From: Pseudomonas akapageensis
GTDB lineage: Bacteria; Pseudomonadota; Gammaproteobacteria; Pseudomonadales; Pseudomonadaceae
Length of the DNA stretch: 52,599 bases
Assembly (NCBI RefSeq): GCF_011355085.1
Contig: NZ_VXCP01000056.1
Location: 63,126 to 115,724, forward strand
Direction: 5' to 3'
The notes beneath the pieces were generated by a model that saw only the letters and a list, made by a program, of their open reading frames with translations, was not told where the DNA came from and ran no database searches. Within the stretch, counting starts at the first letter, position 1. The number at the start of each line of letters is the position of its first letter. A program made the position numbers and the translations under genes. Below are positions 25,013 to 34,422 of this stretch, one piece after another.

Positions 25013-25717
25013 ATGTTGCAAGTCGAAGTTTATCGTTACAACCCGGACACCGACTCGGCGCCTAAAACCCAGGTGTTCCAGGTCGATACCGGTGGCAAGG
25101 ACCTGATGGTGCTGGACGTGCTGGCCCTGATCAAGGAACAGGACGAAGGTTTCTCCTATCGTCGTTCCTGCCGTGAAGGCGTTTGCGGTTCCGACGGCAT
25201 GAACATCAACGGCAAGAACGGCCTGGCGTGCATCACGCCGCTGTCCGCTGTCGTAAAAGGTAACAAGTTGGTCGTGCGTCCGCTGCCAGGTTTGCCGGTA
25301 ATCCGTGACCTGGTCGTCGATATGAGCATCTTCTACAAGCAGTACGAGAAGGTGAAGCCATACCTGCAGAACGATACGCCGGCTCCGGCCATCGAACGTC
25401 TGCAGTCGCCTGAAGAGCGCGAGAAGCTGGACGGTCTGTACGAGTGCATCCTGTGCGCTTGCTGCTCGACTTCCTGCCCGTCCTTCTGGTGGAACCCGGA
25501 CAAGTTCCTGGGCCCGGCCGCACTGCTGCAAGCTTATCGCTTCCTGGCAGACAGCCGTGACACCAGGACTCAGGAACGCCTGGCGGCCCTGGATGACCCG
25601 TTCAGCGTATTCCGCTGCCGCGGGATCATGAATTGCGTAAACGTGTGCCCGAAAGGCTTGAACCCGACTAAAGCCATCGGTCACGTACGCAACATGCTGC
25701 TGCAAAGCGGCGTTTGA
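25013..25717 (+). CDS. sdhB: Succinate dehydrogenase iron-sulfur subunit
   Basis: A 234-residue subunit with [2Fe-2S], [4Fe-4S] and [3Fe-4S] clusters that carries electrons from SdhA to ubiquinone. The first cluster uses C53, C58, D61 and C73; the Asp is normal for this family. The others are in CILCACCSTSCP and CRGIMNCVNVCPKGL. ATG 25013 (MLQVEVYRYN) matches relatives and has AAGGGTGG upstream; a GTG at 25004 is in frame but less likely. A 252-base gap with a large hairpin follows before sucA. Confidence 0.95.
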   Translation: MLQVEVYRYNPDTDSAPKTQVFQVDTGGKDLMVLDVLALIKEQDEGFSYRRSCREGVCGSDGMNINGKNGLACITPLSAVVKGNKLVVRPLPGLPVIRDLVVDMSIFYKQYEKVKPYLQNDTPAPAIERLQSPEEREKLDGLYECILCACCSTSCPSFWWNPDKFLGPAALLQAYRFLADSRDTRTQERLAALDDPFSVFRCRGIMNCVNVCPKGLNPTKAIGHVRNMLLQSGV

Positions 25718-25745
25718 TTTAAGCAGTTGTTGTACCCGTAATGCG

Positions 25746-25777
25746 CTGCGGTACAGGCATCCAAGCCTGTGCCGCAG
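25746..25777 (+). other. Strong hairpin between sdhB and sucA
   Basis: CTGCGGTACAGGC and GCCTGTGCCGCAG form a 13-bp stem with one G.U pair and a 6-base loop. No U-tract follows, so it is more likely a processing or stabilising structure between the sdh and suc parts than a terminator. The rest of 25718-25969 has no gene or clear promoter. Confidence 0.65.
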
Positions 25778-25969
25778 TGATAACCAAGCGCCAGCCCACA
25801 AAGCTTGTGCTTTTACTTTTGAAGAAATGAGACCAGCAGGGGCATCCGGGCTGGTACCCGGACTATCTGCGGGACCCTCGGTGGCTTGGCTCGGTCGCTG
25901 TATTTGGACCAGTCCAGGCGTGCTGTGGAATCTCCGCCGGTGGAGTCCCCTTACCGAGGGTGACCAAGC

Positions 25970-28801
25970 ATGCAAGAAAGCGTGATGCAGCGCATGTGGA
26001 ACAGTGCCCACCTATCCGGTGGTAACGCTGCCTATATGGAAGAGCTCTACGAGCTCTACCTGCACGACCCTAACGCTGTGCCAGAAGAGTGGCGCACTTA
26101 CTTCCAGAAGTTGCCCGCTGAAGGCAGCACTGCTACCGATGTTTCGCACTCCACGATCCGCGACCACTTCGTACTGCTGGCAAAGAACCAGCGCCGCGCT
26201 CAACCGGTATCCGCCGGCAGCGTGAGCAGTGAGCACGAGAAGAAGCAGGTTGAAGTGCTTCGTTTGATCCAGGCCTACCGCATGCGCGGCCACCAGGCAG
26301 CCCAGCTCGACCCGCTGGGGCTGTGGCAGCGTCCTGCGCCTGTAGACCTGTCGATCAATCATTACGGCTTGACCAATGCCGACCTTGATACGACCTTCCG
26401 TACCGGTGACCTGTTCATCGGCAAAGAGGAAGCGAGCCTACGCGAAATCTTCGACGCTTTGCAGCAGACATATTGCCGCACCATTGGCGCCGAATACACC
26501 CACATCACCGACTCCGAGCAGCGCAGCTGGTTCCAGCAGCGTCTGGAGAGCGTGCGTGGTCGCCCGGCTTACTCCGCCGACATTCAGAGCCACCTGCTCG
26601 AGCGCGTCACCGCTGCCGAAGGCCTGGAAAAATACCTGGGCACCAAGTACCCGGGCACCAAGCGTTTCGGTCTGGAAGGTGGCGAAAGCCTCATCCCGCT
26701 GCTCGACGAGCTGATCCAGCGCTCCGGTTCCTACGGTACCAAGGAAGTCGTGATCGGCATGGCTCACCGTGGCCGCTTGAACGTACTGGTCAACACGTTC
26801 GGCAAGAACCCGCGTGATCTGTTTGACGAGTTCGAAGGCAAGAAGCAGGTCGAGCTGGGCTCCGGTGACGTCAAATACCACCAGGGTTTCTCCTCCAACG
26901 TGATGACCGCAGGTGGCGAAGTTCACCTGGCCATGGCGTTCAACCCTTCGCACCTGGAAATCGTCTCGCCGGTTGTCGAAGGTTCGGTTCGTGCCCGTCA
27001 GGATCGCCGCAACGATCCGGTCGGTGACAAGGTGCTGCCGATTTCCATCCACGGTGATGCTGCATTCGCAGGTCAGGGCGTGGTCATGGAAACCTTCCAG
27101 ATGTCCCAGACCCGCGGTTTCAAGACCGGCGGTACGGTGCACATCGTCATCAACAACCAGGTGGGTTTCACCATCAGCAACCCGCTGGACTCGCGTTCGA
27201 CCGAGTACGCCACCGACGTTGCCAAGATGATCCAGGCGCCGATCCTGCACGTGAACGGCGATGACCCGGAAGCGGTGCTGTTCGTCACCCAGCTGGCCAT
27301 CGACTACCGCATGCAGTACAAGCGCGACGTGGTCATCGACCTGGTTTGCTACCGTCGTCGCGGCCACAACGAGGCCGACGAGCCGAGCGGCACCCAGCCG
27401 CTGATGTACCAGCAGATCGCCAAGCAGCGCACCACTCGCGAGCTGTACGCCGACCGCCTGATCCAGGCTGGCCGTCTCGATGCCGAGCGCGTCAAGGCCA
27501 AGATCGACGACTACCGCAATGCGCTGGACAACGGCCTGCACGTAGTAAAAAGCCTGGTAAAAGAGCCGAACAAGGAGTTGTTCGTGGACTGGCGTCCGTA
27601 TCTGGGCCACGCCTGGACCGCGCGTCACGACACTCGCTTCGATCTGAAAACCTTGCAGGAACTGTCCGCCAAGCTGCTGGAAATTCCGGAAGGCTTCGTG
27701 GTGCAGCGTCAGGTCTCGAAGATCTACGAAGACCGTCAGAAGATGCAAGCCGGCGGCCTGCCGATCAACTGGGGTTACGCCGAAACCATGGCGTACGCGA
27801 CCCTGGCGTTCGAAGGTCACCCGATTCGCATGACCGGTCAGGATATCGGCCGCGGTACGTTCTCGCACCGTCACGCCGTGCTGCACAACCAGAAAGACGC
27901 CAGCACCTACATCCCGTTGCAGAACCTGTTCGAAGGCCAGCCACGTTTCGATCTGTACGATTCGTTCCTGTCCGAAGAAGCGGTCCTGGCATTCGAATAC
28001 GGTTACTCGACCACCCAGCCAAACGCGCTGGTGATCTGGGAAGCCCAGTTCGGTGACTTCGCCAACGGTGCCCAGGTGGTTATCGACCAGTTCATCACCA
28101 GTGGCGAGCACAAGTGGGGCCGTCTGTGCGGTCTGACCATGCTGCTGCCGCACGGTTATGAAGGGCAGGGGCCTGAGCACTCCTCGGCACGTCTTGAGCG
28201 TTACCTGCAGCTGTGCGCCGAGCACAACATCCAGGTCTGCGTACCGACCACCCCGGCACAGATCTACCATCTGCTGCGCCGTCAGGTGATCCGTCCGCTG
28301 CGCAAGCCTCTGGTCGTGTTGACGCCAAAGTCGCTGCTGCGCCACAAGCTGGCCATCTCGACCCTCGAAGACCTGGCCGAAGGCTCGTTCCAGACCGTCA
28401 TCCCGGAAATCGATGCGCTTGATCCGAAAAAGGTCACCCGCATGATCCTGTGCAGCGGCAAGGTCTACTATGACCTGCTGGAAAAACGCCGTGCCGAAGG
28501 TCGTGAAGATATCGCCATCGTGCGTATCGAGCAGCTGTATCCGTTCCCCGAGGACGACCTGATGGAGGTGCTCGCGCCTTACACCAACCTCGAAAACGTG
28601 GTCTGGTGCCAGGAAGAGCCGATGAACCAGGGCGCCTGGTACAGCAGCCAGCATCACATGCGTCGCAGCCTGACCAACCACAAGAAGGGCCTGGTCCTGG
28701 AATACGCGGGTCGTGAAGCGTCCGCCGCACCGGCTTGCGGTTACGCCTCGATGCACGCCGAGCAGCAGGAAAAACTGCTGCAAGATGCTTTCACTGTTTA
28801 A
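25970..28801 (+). CDS. sucA: 2-oxoglutarate dehydrogenase E1 component
   Basis: A 943-residue thiamin-diphosphate enzyme that decarboxylates 2-oxoglutarate and transfers the succinyl group to SucB lipoyl (E. coli 933 residues). Visible are the N-terminal SAHLSGGNAAYMEELYELY tail that binds E2, IGMAHRGRLNVL, SIHGDAAFAGQGVVMET and the THDP-binding region VVIDLVCYRRRGHNE. GAGGGTGACC precedes the ATG at 25970. It begins the suc half of the operon, 42 bases before sucB. Confidence 0.97.
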   Translation: MQESVMQRMWNSAHLSGGNAAYMEELYELYLHDPNAVPEEWRTYFQKLPAEGSTATDVSHSTIRDHFVLLAKNQRRAQPVSAGSVSSEHEKKQVEVLRLIQAYRMRGHQAAQLDPLGLWQRPAPVDLSINHYGLTNADLDTTFRTGDLFIGKEEASLREIFDALQQTYCRTIGAEYTHITDSEQRSWFQQRLESVRGRPAYSADIQSHLLERVTAAEGLEKYLGTKYPGTKRFGLEGGESLIPLLDELIQRSGSYGTKEVVIGMAHRGRLNVLVNTFGKNPRDLFDEFEGKKQVELGSGDVKYHQGFSSNVMTAGGEVHLAMAFNPSHLEIVSPVVEGSVRARQDRRNDPVGDKVLPISIHGDAAFAGQGVVMETFQMSQTRGFKTGGTVHIVINNQVGFTISNPLDSRSTEYATDVAKMIQAPILHVNGDDPEAVLFVTQLAIDYRMQYKRDVVIDLVCYRRRGHNEADEPSGTQPLMYQQIAKQRTTRELYADRLIQAGRLDAERVKAKIDDYRNALDNGLHVVKSLVKEPNKELFVDWRPYLGHAWTARHDTRFDLKTLQELSAKLLEIPEGFVVQRQVSKIYEDRQKMQAGGLPINWGYAETMAYATLAFEGHPIRMTGQDIGRGTFSHRHAVLHNQKDASTYIPLQNLFEGQPRFDLYDSFLSEEAVLAFEYGYSTTQPNALVIWEAQFGDFANGAQVVIDQFITSGEHKWGRLCGLTMLLPHGYEGQGPEHSSARLERYLQLCAEHNIQVCVPTTPAQIYHLLRRQVIRPLRKPLVVLTPKSLLRHKLAISTLEDLAEGSFQTVIPEIDALDPKKVTRMILCSGKVYYDLLEKRRAEGREDIAIVRIEQLYPFPEDDLMEVLAPYTNLENVVWCQEEPMNQGAWYSSQHHMRRSLTNHKKGLVLEYAGREASAAPACGYASMHAEQQEKLLQDAFTV

Positions 28802-28843
28802 TGCCTTCGCGCACTTGAAACCGAATTTAAGGAATTACTGATA

Positions 28844-30061
28844 ATGGCTATTCAGATCAAAGCCCCTACTTTCCCGGAATCGGTTGCCGATGGCACCGTT
28901 GCCACCTGGCACAAACAACCGGGCGATGCCGTCAAGCGTGACGACCTGATCGTCGACATCGAAACCGACAAGGTCGTGCTGGAAGTTCTGGCTACCGCTG
29001 ATGGTGTATTGGGCGCGATCGTCAAGAACGAAGGCGACACCGTTCTGTCCGACGAAGTTCTGGGCGCTATCGAAGAAGGCTCGGGCGCTGCTGCTCCGGC
29101 TGCTGCACCCGCCGCGGCTGCTCAAGCCGCTGCGCCTGCTGCCGGTGACCAAGACGCGATCGCAGCACCTGCTGCGCGCAAGCTGGCCGAAGAAAACGGT
29201 ATCAACCTGGCCAGCGTCAAGGGCACCGGTAAAGATGGCCGTGTAACCAAGGAAGACGTGGTTGCCGCCGTTGAAGCCAAGAAAGCCGCTCCAGCTGCCG
29301 CACCGGCTGCCAAGCCGGCCGCACCTGCCGCTGCTGCACCGATCATGGCTGCCGGCGATCGCGTCGAGAAGCGCGTACCGATGACCCGCCTGCGTGCCAA
29401 GGTTGCCGAGCGTCTGGTCGAAGCCCAGTCGAACATGGCGATGCTGACCACCTTCAACGAAGTCGACATGACTGAAGTCATGGCCCTGCGTTCGAAGTAC
29501 AAGGATCTGTTCGAGAAGTCCCACAACGGCGTGCGCCTGGGCTTCATGTCGTTCTTCGTGAAAGCGGCCACCGAAGCGCTGAAACGCTTCCCGGCTGTCA
29601 ACGCCTCGATCGACGGTTCGGACATCGTTTACCACGGCTACGCCGACGTCGGTGTTGCCGTGTCCAGCGACCGTGGTCTGGTGGTACCGGTTCTGCGTAA
29701 CGCCGAGCTGATGAGCCTGGCTGAAATCGAAGGCGGCATCGCCACCTTCGGCAAGAAAGCCCGCGACGGCAAGCTGTCCATGGAAGAAATGACCGGTGGC
29801 ACCTTCACTATCACCAACGGTGGTACGTTCGGTTCCATGATGTCGACCCCGATCGTCAACCCGCCGCAAGCCGCCATTCTGGGCATGCACAACATCATTC
29901 AGCGCCCGATGGCCATCAACGGTCAGGTCGTTATCCGTCCGATGATGTACCTGGCGCTGTCCTACGATCACCGTTTGATCGATGGTAAAGAAGCTGTAAC
30001 TTTCCTGGTTACCATCAAAAACCTGCTGGAAGACCCGGCTCGTCTGCTGCTGGATATCTGA
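28844..30061 (+). CDS. sucB: 2-oxoglutarate dehydrogenase E2 (dihydrolipoyl succinyltransferase)
   Basis: A 405-residue E2 core subunit. The lipoyl domain has K43 in IETDKVVLEV; an Ala/Pro-rich linker precedes the subunit-binding domain (about 108-145, ARKLAEENGINLASVKGTGKDG) and another linker precedes the catalytic domain. The catalytic H376 and D380 are in DHRLIDGKEAV at the C-terminus. TAAGGAATTACTGATA precedes the ATG, giving a good ribosome site. One lipoyl domain and total length are normal. Confidence 0.97.
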   Translation: MAIQIKAPTFPESVADGTVATWHKQPGDAVKRDDLIVDIETDKVVLEVLATADGVLGAIVKNEGDTVLSDEVLGAIEEGSGAAAPAAAPAAAAQAAAPAAGDQDAIAAPAARKLAEENGINLASVKGTGKDGRVTKEDVVAAVEAKKAAPAAAPAAKPAAPAAAAPIMAAGDRVEKRVPMTRLRAKVAERLVEAQSNMAMLTTFNEVDMTEVMALRSKYKDLFEKSHNGVRLGFMSFFVKAATEALKRFPAVNASIDGSDIVYHGYADVGVAVSSDRGLVVPVLRNAELMSLAEIEGGIATFGKKARDGKLSMEEMTGGTFTITNGGTFGSMMSTPIVNPPQAAILGMHNIIQRPMAINGQVVIRPMMYLALSYDHRLIDGKEAVTFLVTIKNLLEDPARLLLDI

Positions 30062-30071
30062 TAAAGCAGTT

Positions 30072-30122
30072 GCAAGCTGCAAGCCCGAAGCTGCGCAAGT
30101 AGCGTTTGGGCTTGTCGCTTGC
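30072..30122 (+). repeat. Imperfect inverted repeat between sucB and lpdG
   Basis: GCAAGCTGCAAGCCC (30072-30086) pairs with GGGCTTGTCGCTTGC (30108-30122) at 13 of 15 positions, around a 21-base loop. The surrounding (GC)TTGC/GCAAGC-rich 96-base gap looks like a degenerate intergenic repeat. It lies inside an operon and has no U-tract. Confidence 0.6.
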
Positions 30123-30157
30123 GGCTTGACGATTGCCGCTTAAAGAGGATCTTTTGA

Positions 30158-31594
30158 ATGTCGCAAAAATTTGACGTGGTAGTGATTGGTGCGGGCCCTG
30201 GCGGTTATGTTGCGGCCATCAAGGCTGCACAGCTCGGTCTGTCGACGGCGTGCATCGAGAAGTACACCGACGGCGAGGGCAAACTGGCCCTGGGCGGTAC
30301 CTGCCTGAACGTCGGTTGCATTCCTTCCAAGGCGCTGCTGGACAGCTCCTGGAAATTCCACGAAGCCGAAGATGGCTTCAAAATCCATGGTATCAACCAC
30401 GCTGGCGTGACCATGGACGTACCGGCCATGGTCGGTCGCAAGGCCAACATCGTCAAGAACCTGACCAGCGGTGTTGCCACCCTGTTCAAGGCCAACGGCG
30501 TGACCTCCATCCAGGGCCACGGCAAGCTGCTGGCCGGCAAGAAGGTCGAAGTCACCAAGCCTGACGGCACCGTTGAAGTCATCGAAGCCGAAAACGTGAT
30601 CCTGGCCTCCGGCTCGCGTCCGATCGACATTCCGCCGGCTCCGGTCGACCAGAAAGTCATCGTCGACTCCACCGGCGCCCTGGAATTCCAGGCCGTGCCA
30701 AAACGCCTGGGCGTGATCGGCGCTGGCGTGATCGGTCTGGAACTGGGCTCGGTATGGTCGCGCCTGGGCGCTCAAGTGACTGTCATTGAAGCCCTGGATA
30801 CTTTCCTGATGGCCGCCGATGCTGCGGTTTCCAAGGAAGCGCTGAAAACCCTGACCAAGCAAGGCCTGGACATCAAGCTGGGCGCGCGCGTGACTGGCTC
30901 CAAGGTCAACGGCGAAGAAGTCGTGGTGACCTACACCGACGCCAATGGCGAACAGACCATCACCTTCGACAAGCTGATCGTTGCCGTTGGTCGCCGTCCG
31001 GTGACCACTGATCTGCTGGCTGCCGACAGCGGCGTGACCATCGACGAGCGTGGTTTCATCTTCGTCGACGACTACTGCGCCACCAGCGTGCCGGGCGTTT
31101 ACGCCATCGGCGACGTGGTCCGCGGTATGATGCTGGCGCACAAGGCCTCGGAAGAGGGCATCATGGTTGTCGAGCGCATCAAGGGCCACAAGACCCAGAT
31201 GAACTACGACCTGATCCCTTCGGTCATTTATACTCACCCGGAAATCGCGTGGGTCGGTAAAACCGAACAGGCCTTGAAAGCCGAAGGCGTAGAAGTTAAC
31301 GTCGGCACCTTCCCGTTCGCAGCCAGTGGCCGTGCCATGGCAGCCAACGACACCGGCGGTTTTGTAAAAGTCATCGCTGATGCCAAGACTGACCGCGTAT
31401 TGGGCGTCCACGTGATTGGCCCAAGCGCTGCAGAACTGGTACAGCAGGGTGCGATCGGCATGGAATTCGGCACCAGCGCCGAAGACCTGGGAATGATGGT
31501 TTTCTCCCACCCGACCTTGTCCGAAGCGTTGCATGAAGCAGCGCTGGCAGTGAATGGCGGCGCCATCCACATCGCCAACCGTAAGAAGCGTTAA
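30158..31594 (+). CDS. lpdG: Dihydrolipoyl dehydrogenase (2-oxoglutarate dehydrogenase E3)
   Basis: A 478-residue FAD disulfide oxidoreductase that reoxidises lipoyl groups and reduces NAD. FAD motif GAGPGGY (11-17); redox pair C49/C54 in GGTCLNVGC; NAD motif GAGVIGLELGSVW; active-site H451 and E456 in FSHPTLSEALHE. Its place between sucB and sucC identifies it as the LpdG type that serves 2-oxoglutarate dehydrogenase in Pseudomonas (also used by other complexes). AGAGGATC precedes ATG 30158. Confidence 0.96.
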   Translation: MSQKFDVVVIGAGPGGYVAAIKAAQLGLSTACIEKYTDGEGKLALGGTCLNVGCIPSKALLDSSWKFHEAEDGFKIHGINHAGVTMDVPAMVGRKANIVKNLTSGVATLFKANGVTSIQGHGKLLAGKKVEVTKPDGTVEVIEAENVILASGSRPIDIPPAPVDQKVIVDSTGALEFQAVPKRLGVIGAGVIGLELGSVWSRLGAQVTVIEALDTFLMAADAAVSKEALKTLTKQGLDIKLGARVTGSKVNGEEVVVTYTDANGEQTITFDKLIVAVGRRPVTTDLLAADSGVTIDERGFIFVDDYCATSVPGVYAIGDVVRGMMLAHKASEEGIMVVERIKGHKTQMNYDLIPSVIYTHPEIAWVGKTEQALKAEGVEVNVGTFPFAASGRAMAANDTGGFVKVIADAKTDRVLGVHVIGPSAAELVQQGAIGMEFGTSAEDLGMMVFSHPTLSEALHEAALAVNGGAIHIANRKKR

Positions 31595-31770
31595 ACAATA
31601 AGAAACCACGGCGGATGGCCCGTCGTGAGTCTTGCCTGCACGACTCACCGCGGAATATCCGCTGGACTCGACCTCCCGGGGCAACGCCTCGGGAGTAGCA
31701 GTCACAGGTGGTGCGGCACTTGTCAAAGTGCAGCGCCGAAGCGCAGTACCTAACGAAGACGGTAATAAGC

Positions 31771-32937
31771 ATGAATCTTCACGAGTATCAGGGTAAGCAG
31801 CTGTTCGCTGAATACGGCCTGCCAGTATCCAAAGGTTACGCGGTAGACACCCCGGAAGAAGCCGCTGCGGCGTGCGAGAAAATCGGTGGGACCGAATGGG
31901 TCGTCAAAGCCCAGGTTCACGCCGGTGGTCGCGGTAAAGCGGGCGGCGTCAAGCTGGTTCGCAACAAAGAAGACGCCAAGGCTTTCGCTCAACAGTGGTT
32001 GGGCAAGCGTCTGGTGACTTACCAGACTGATGCCAATGGCCAGCCAGTCACCAAGATCCTGGTTGAATCGTGCACTGATATCGCTAAAGAGCTGTACCTG
32101 GGCGCTGTCGTTGACCGTTCGAGCCGTCGCATCGTGTTCATGGCTTCCACCGAAGGTGGCGTGGACATCGAGAAAATCGCTCACGACACCCCTGAGAAAA
32201 TCCTCAAGGCCACTATCGATCCACTGGTTGGCGCTCAGCCGTTCCAGGGTCGCGACCTGGCTTTCCAACTGGGTCTGGAAGGCAAGCAAGTTGCCCAGTT
32301 CGCCAAGATCTTCGTTGGTCTGGCCAAGCTGTTCCAGGACCACGACCTGGCCCTGCTGGAAGTGAACCCGCTGGTGATCAAGGCTGACGGCGATCTGCAT
32401 TGCCTGGATGCCAAGATTAACATCGACGCCAACGCCATGTACCGTCAGCCAAAGCTGAAGACTTTCCACGATCCGTCGCAAGACGATCCGCGCGAAGCGC
32501 ACGCTGCCAAGTTCGAACTGAACTACGTAGCGCTGGAAGGCAACATCGGCTGCATGGTAAACGGTGCCGGCCTGGCCATGGGTACCATGGACATCGTCAA
32601 CCTGCATGGCGGCAAGCCAGCCAACTTCCTCGACGTGGGTGGTGGTGCTACCAAGGAACGCGTTACCGAAGCGTTCAAGATCATCCTGTCCGACACTAAC
32701 GTCGCCGCAGTACTGGTCAACATCTTCGGCGGCATCGTTCGCTGCGACATGATTGCCGAAGGCATCATCGGCGCCGTGAAAGAAGTCGGCGTGAAAATCC
32801 CGGTTGTTGTTCGCCTTGAAGGCAACAACGCTGAGCTGGGCGCTAAAGTACTGGCAGAAAGCGGTTTGAACATCATCGCTGCTACCAGCCTGACCGACGC
32901 TGCTCAACAAGTCGTTAAAGCTGCGGAGGGCAAGTAA
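31771..32937 (+). CDS. sucC: Succinyl-CoA ligase [ADP-forming] subunit beta
   Basis: A 388-residue ATP-grasp subunit that binds nucleotide and succinate. The start MNLHEYQGKQLF, the ATP-grasp loop HAGGRGKAGGVKL and the C-terminal NIFGGIVRCDMIAEGI match E. coli SucC, also 388 residues. The ATG at 31771 is chosen; the frame from 31708 adds noise. The gap after lpdG is 176 bases with no gene. sucD overlaps by one base (TAATG). Confidence 0.96.
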   Translation: MNLHEYQGKQLFAEYGLPVSKGYAVDTPEEAAAACEKIGGTEWVVKAQVHAGGRGKAGGVKLVRNKEDAKAFAQQWLGKRLVTYQTDANGQPVTKILVESCTDIAKELYLGAVVDRSSRRIVFMASTEGGVDIEKIAHDTPEKILKATIDPLVGAQPFQGRDLAFQLGLEGKQVAQFAKIFVGLAKLFQDHDLALLEVNPLVIKADGDLHCLDAKINIDANAMYRQPKLKTFHDPSQDDPREAHAAKFELNYVALEGNIGCMVNGAGLAMGTMDIVNLHGGKPANFLDVGGGATKERVTEAFKIILSDTNVAAVLVNIFGGIVRCDMIAEGIIGAVKEVGVKIPVVVRLEGNNAELGAKVLAESGLNIIAATSLTDAAQQVVKAAEGK

Positions 32938-33821
32938 TGAGCGTCCTGATCAATAAAGACACCAAAGTCATCTGCCAGGGCTTCACCGGCTCGCAAGGTA
33001 CTTTCCACTCCGAACAAGCCATCGCCTACGGCACCAAGATGGTTGGCGGCGTGACTCCAGGCAAGGGCGGCACCACCCACCTGAACCTGCCAGTGTTCAA
33101 CACTGTGAAAGAAGCCGTGGAAGCCACTGGCGCTACCGCCAGCGTCATCTACGTTCCGGCTCCTTTCTGCAAGGACTCGATCCTGGAAGCAGCGTTCGGC
33201 GGCATCAAGCTGATCGTCTGCATCACCGAAGGCATTCCTACCCTGGACATGCTGGACGCCAAGGTCAAGTGCGACGAGCTGGGTGTGATCCTGATCGGCC
33301 CTAACTGCCCAGGCGTGATCACTCCGGGCGAGTGCAAGATCGGCATCATGCCAGGTCACATCCACTTGCCAGGCAAGGTCGGTATCGTTTCGCGTTCCGG
33401 CACCCTGACTTACGAAGCTGTCAAGCAGACCACTGACGCCGGTTTCGGTCAGTCCACCTGCGTCGGCATCGGTGGTGACCCGATCCCGGGCTCCAACTTC
33501 ATCGACATCCTGAAGCTGTTCCAGGAAGACCCGAAGACCGAAGCGATCGTCATGATCGGCGAGATCGGCGGTTCGGCTGAAGAAGAAGCGGCTGCCTACA
33601 TCAAAGCTCACGTGACCAAGCCGGTTGTTTCCTACATCGCTGGTGTGACTGCTCCTCCGGGCAAGCGCATGGGCCATGCTGGCGCAATCATCTCTGGCGG
33701 CAAAGGCACTGCAGACGAGAAATTCGCTGCACTGCAAGACGCAGGCGTGAAAACCGTGCGTTCGCTGGCAGACATCGGCAAGGCCCTGGCCGAGCTGACT
33801 GGTTGGGAAGTGAAGAAGTAA
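32937..33821 (+). CDS. sucD: Succinyl-CoA ligase [ADP-forming] subunit alpha
   Basis: A 294-residue CoA-binding subunit that carries the phosphohistidine intermediate H247 in GHAGAIISGGKGTADEK. The CoA site is in the N-terminal Rossmann fold (GFTGSQGTFHSEQA). The A of its ATG is the last base of the sucC stop codon, and the ribosome site (GGAGGG) lies in the sucC end. It ends the operon; a strong terminator follows at 33851. Confidence 0.97.
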   Translation: MSVLINKDTKVICQGFTGSQGTFHSEQAIAYGTKMVGGVTPGKGGTTHLNLPVFNTVKEAVEATGATASVIYVPAPFCKDSILEAAFGGIKLIVCITEGIPTLDMLDAKVKCDELGVILIGPNCPGVITPGECKIGIMPGHIHLPGKVGIVSRSGTLTYEAVKQTTDAGFGQSTCVGIGGDPIPGSNFIDILKLFQEDPKTEAIVMIGEIGGSAEEEAAAYIKAHVTKPVVSYIAGVTAPPGKRMGHAGAIISGGKGTADEKFAALQDAGVKTVRSLADIGKALAELTGWEVKK

Positions 33822-33850
33822 GCTTCGGCTGACTTTTTAGCTCCAGCTGC

Positions 33851-33880
33851 AAAGGCCACCTTCGGGTGGCCTTTGTGTTT
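33851..33880 (+). terminator. Rho-independent terminator of the sdh-suc operon
   Basis: AAAGGCCACC-TTCG-GGTGGCCTTT is a perfect 10-bp stem with a TTCG tetraloop (33851-33874), followed by GTGTTTTT. It is 30 bases past the sucD stop. Confidence 0.9.
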
Positions 33881-33894
33881 TTGGGGTGTCTGTA

Positions 33895-34001
33895 CCGGCC
33901 TCATCGCTGGCAAGCCAGCTCCCACAGAGTTTTGTGTCAAACCAGATATCTGTGGATTGCATTGATCCCTGTGGGAGCGGGCTTGCCCGCGATGAGGCCG
34001 G
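33895..34001. repeat. Second-family REP doublet
   Basis: Outward copies GGCCTCATCGCTGGCAAGCC...CTCCCACAG and CTGTGGGAGCGGGCTTGCCCGCGATGAGGCC flank about 45 bases. Each core is an imperfect palindrome around GGCAAGCC. This GGCAAGCC/CTCCCACAG family is distinct from the CCCACGC family. Copies also occur at 34762 and 42189. Confidence 0.85.
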
Positions 34002-34007
34002 TGCTGT

Positions 34008-34400
34008 CTACCGAGATTTCACCCGCCCATCCAACAACGCATCCACCACCGCCCGGGCCATCTCAACCGAATGAATCATGGCCGCGATCAGTCCGCGCTC
34101 CACGCCGCTGCCTTGCTCGGTAATTTCATCGGCGATCTGTTCGGCGCATTGCAGTAGCAAGGAAACATGCAACAGCGCATCTTCGGCGTTGACCCCTTCG
34201 CGCACGGCGAACAGCGGACGTTGCCAGCCGTCCTGGCAGCCGAAGGTGGCAATGCCGGTGGCCTTGAGGGTCTTGAGCAGGTCTTTTTCGGGGACGCCGT
34301 CGTTGATGGCTTCGCGCAGGACTTTGTTGGCGAGTTTGAGGAGAGTGAGGACGGATTGGGTGGAGTCTTCGTGGGGTGGATCAGGTACAAGCTTTTTCAT
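34008..34400 (-). CDS. DUF6124 family protein
   Basis: A 130-residue mostly helical soluble protein starting MKKLVPDPP, the usual opening of the Pseudomonas DUF6124 (formerly DUF3077) family. There is no signal peptide or membrane segment. The middle (REGVNAEDALLHVSLLLQCAEQIADEI) is the conserved helical core. The function is unknown; the family occurs in several copies in Pseudomonas genomes. The ATG at 34400 has AAGG about 9 bases upstream, and a highly structured leader (34423-34660) ends only 22 bases before it. The C-terminal codons end 7 bases from the REP doublet at 33895-34001. Confidence 0.8.
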   Translation of the reverse strand: MKKLVPDPPHEDSTQSVLTLLKLANKVLREAINDGVPEKDLLKTLKATGIATFGCQDGWQRPLFAVREGVNAEDALLHVSLLLQCAEQIADEITEQGSGVERGLIAAMIHSVEMARAVVDALLDGRVKSR

Positions 34401-34422
34401 GTTTGTTTACCTTAACTCTTCG

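Noticed and set aside
26438..28783. 781-codon minus-strand open frame opposite sucA
   Set aside because: Shadow of the sucA codon pattern; the composition is unlike a real protein.
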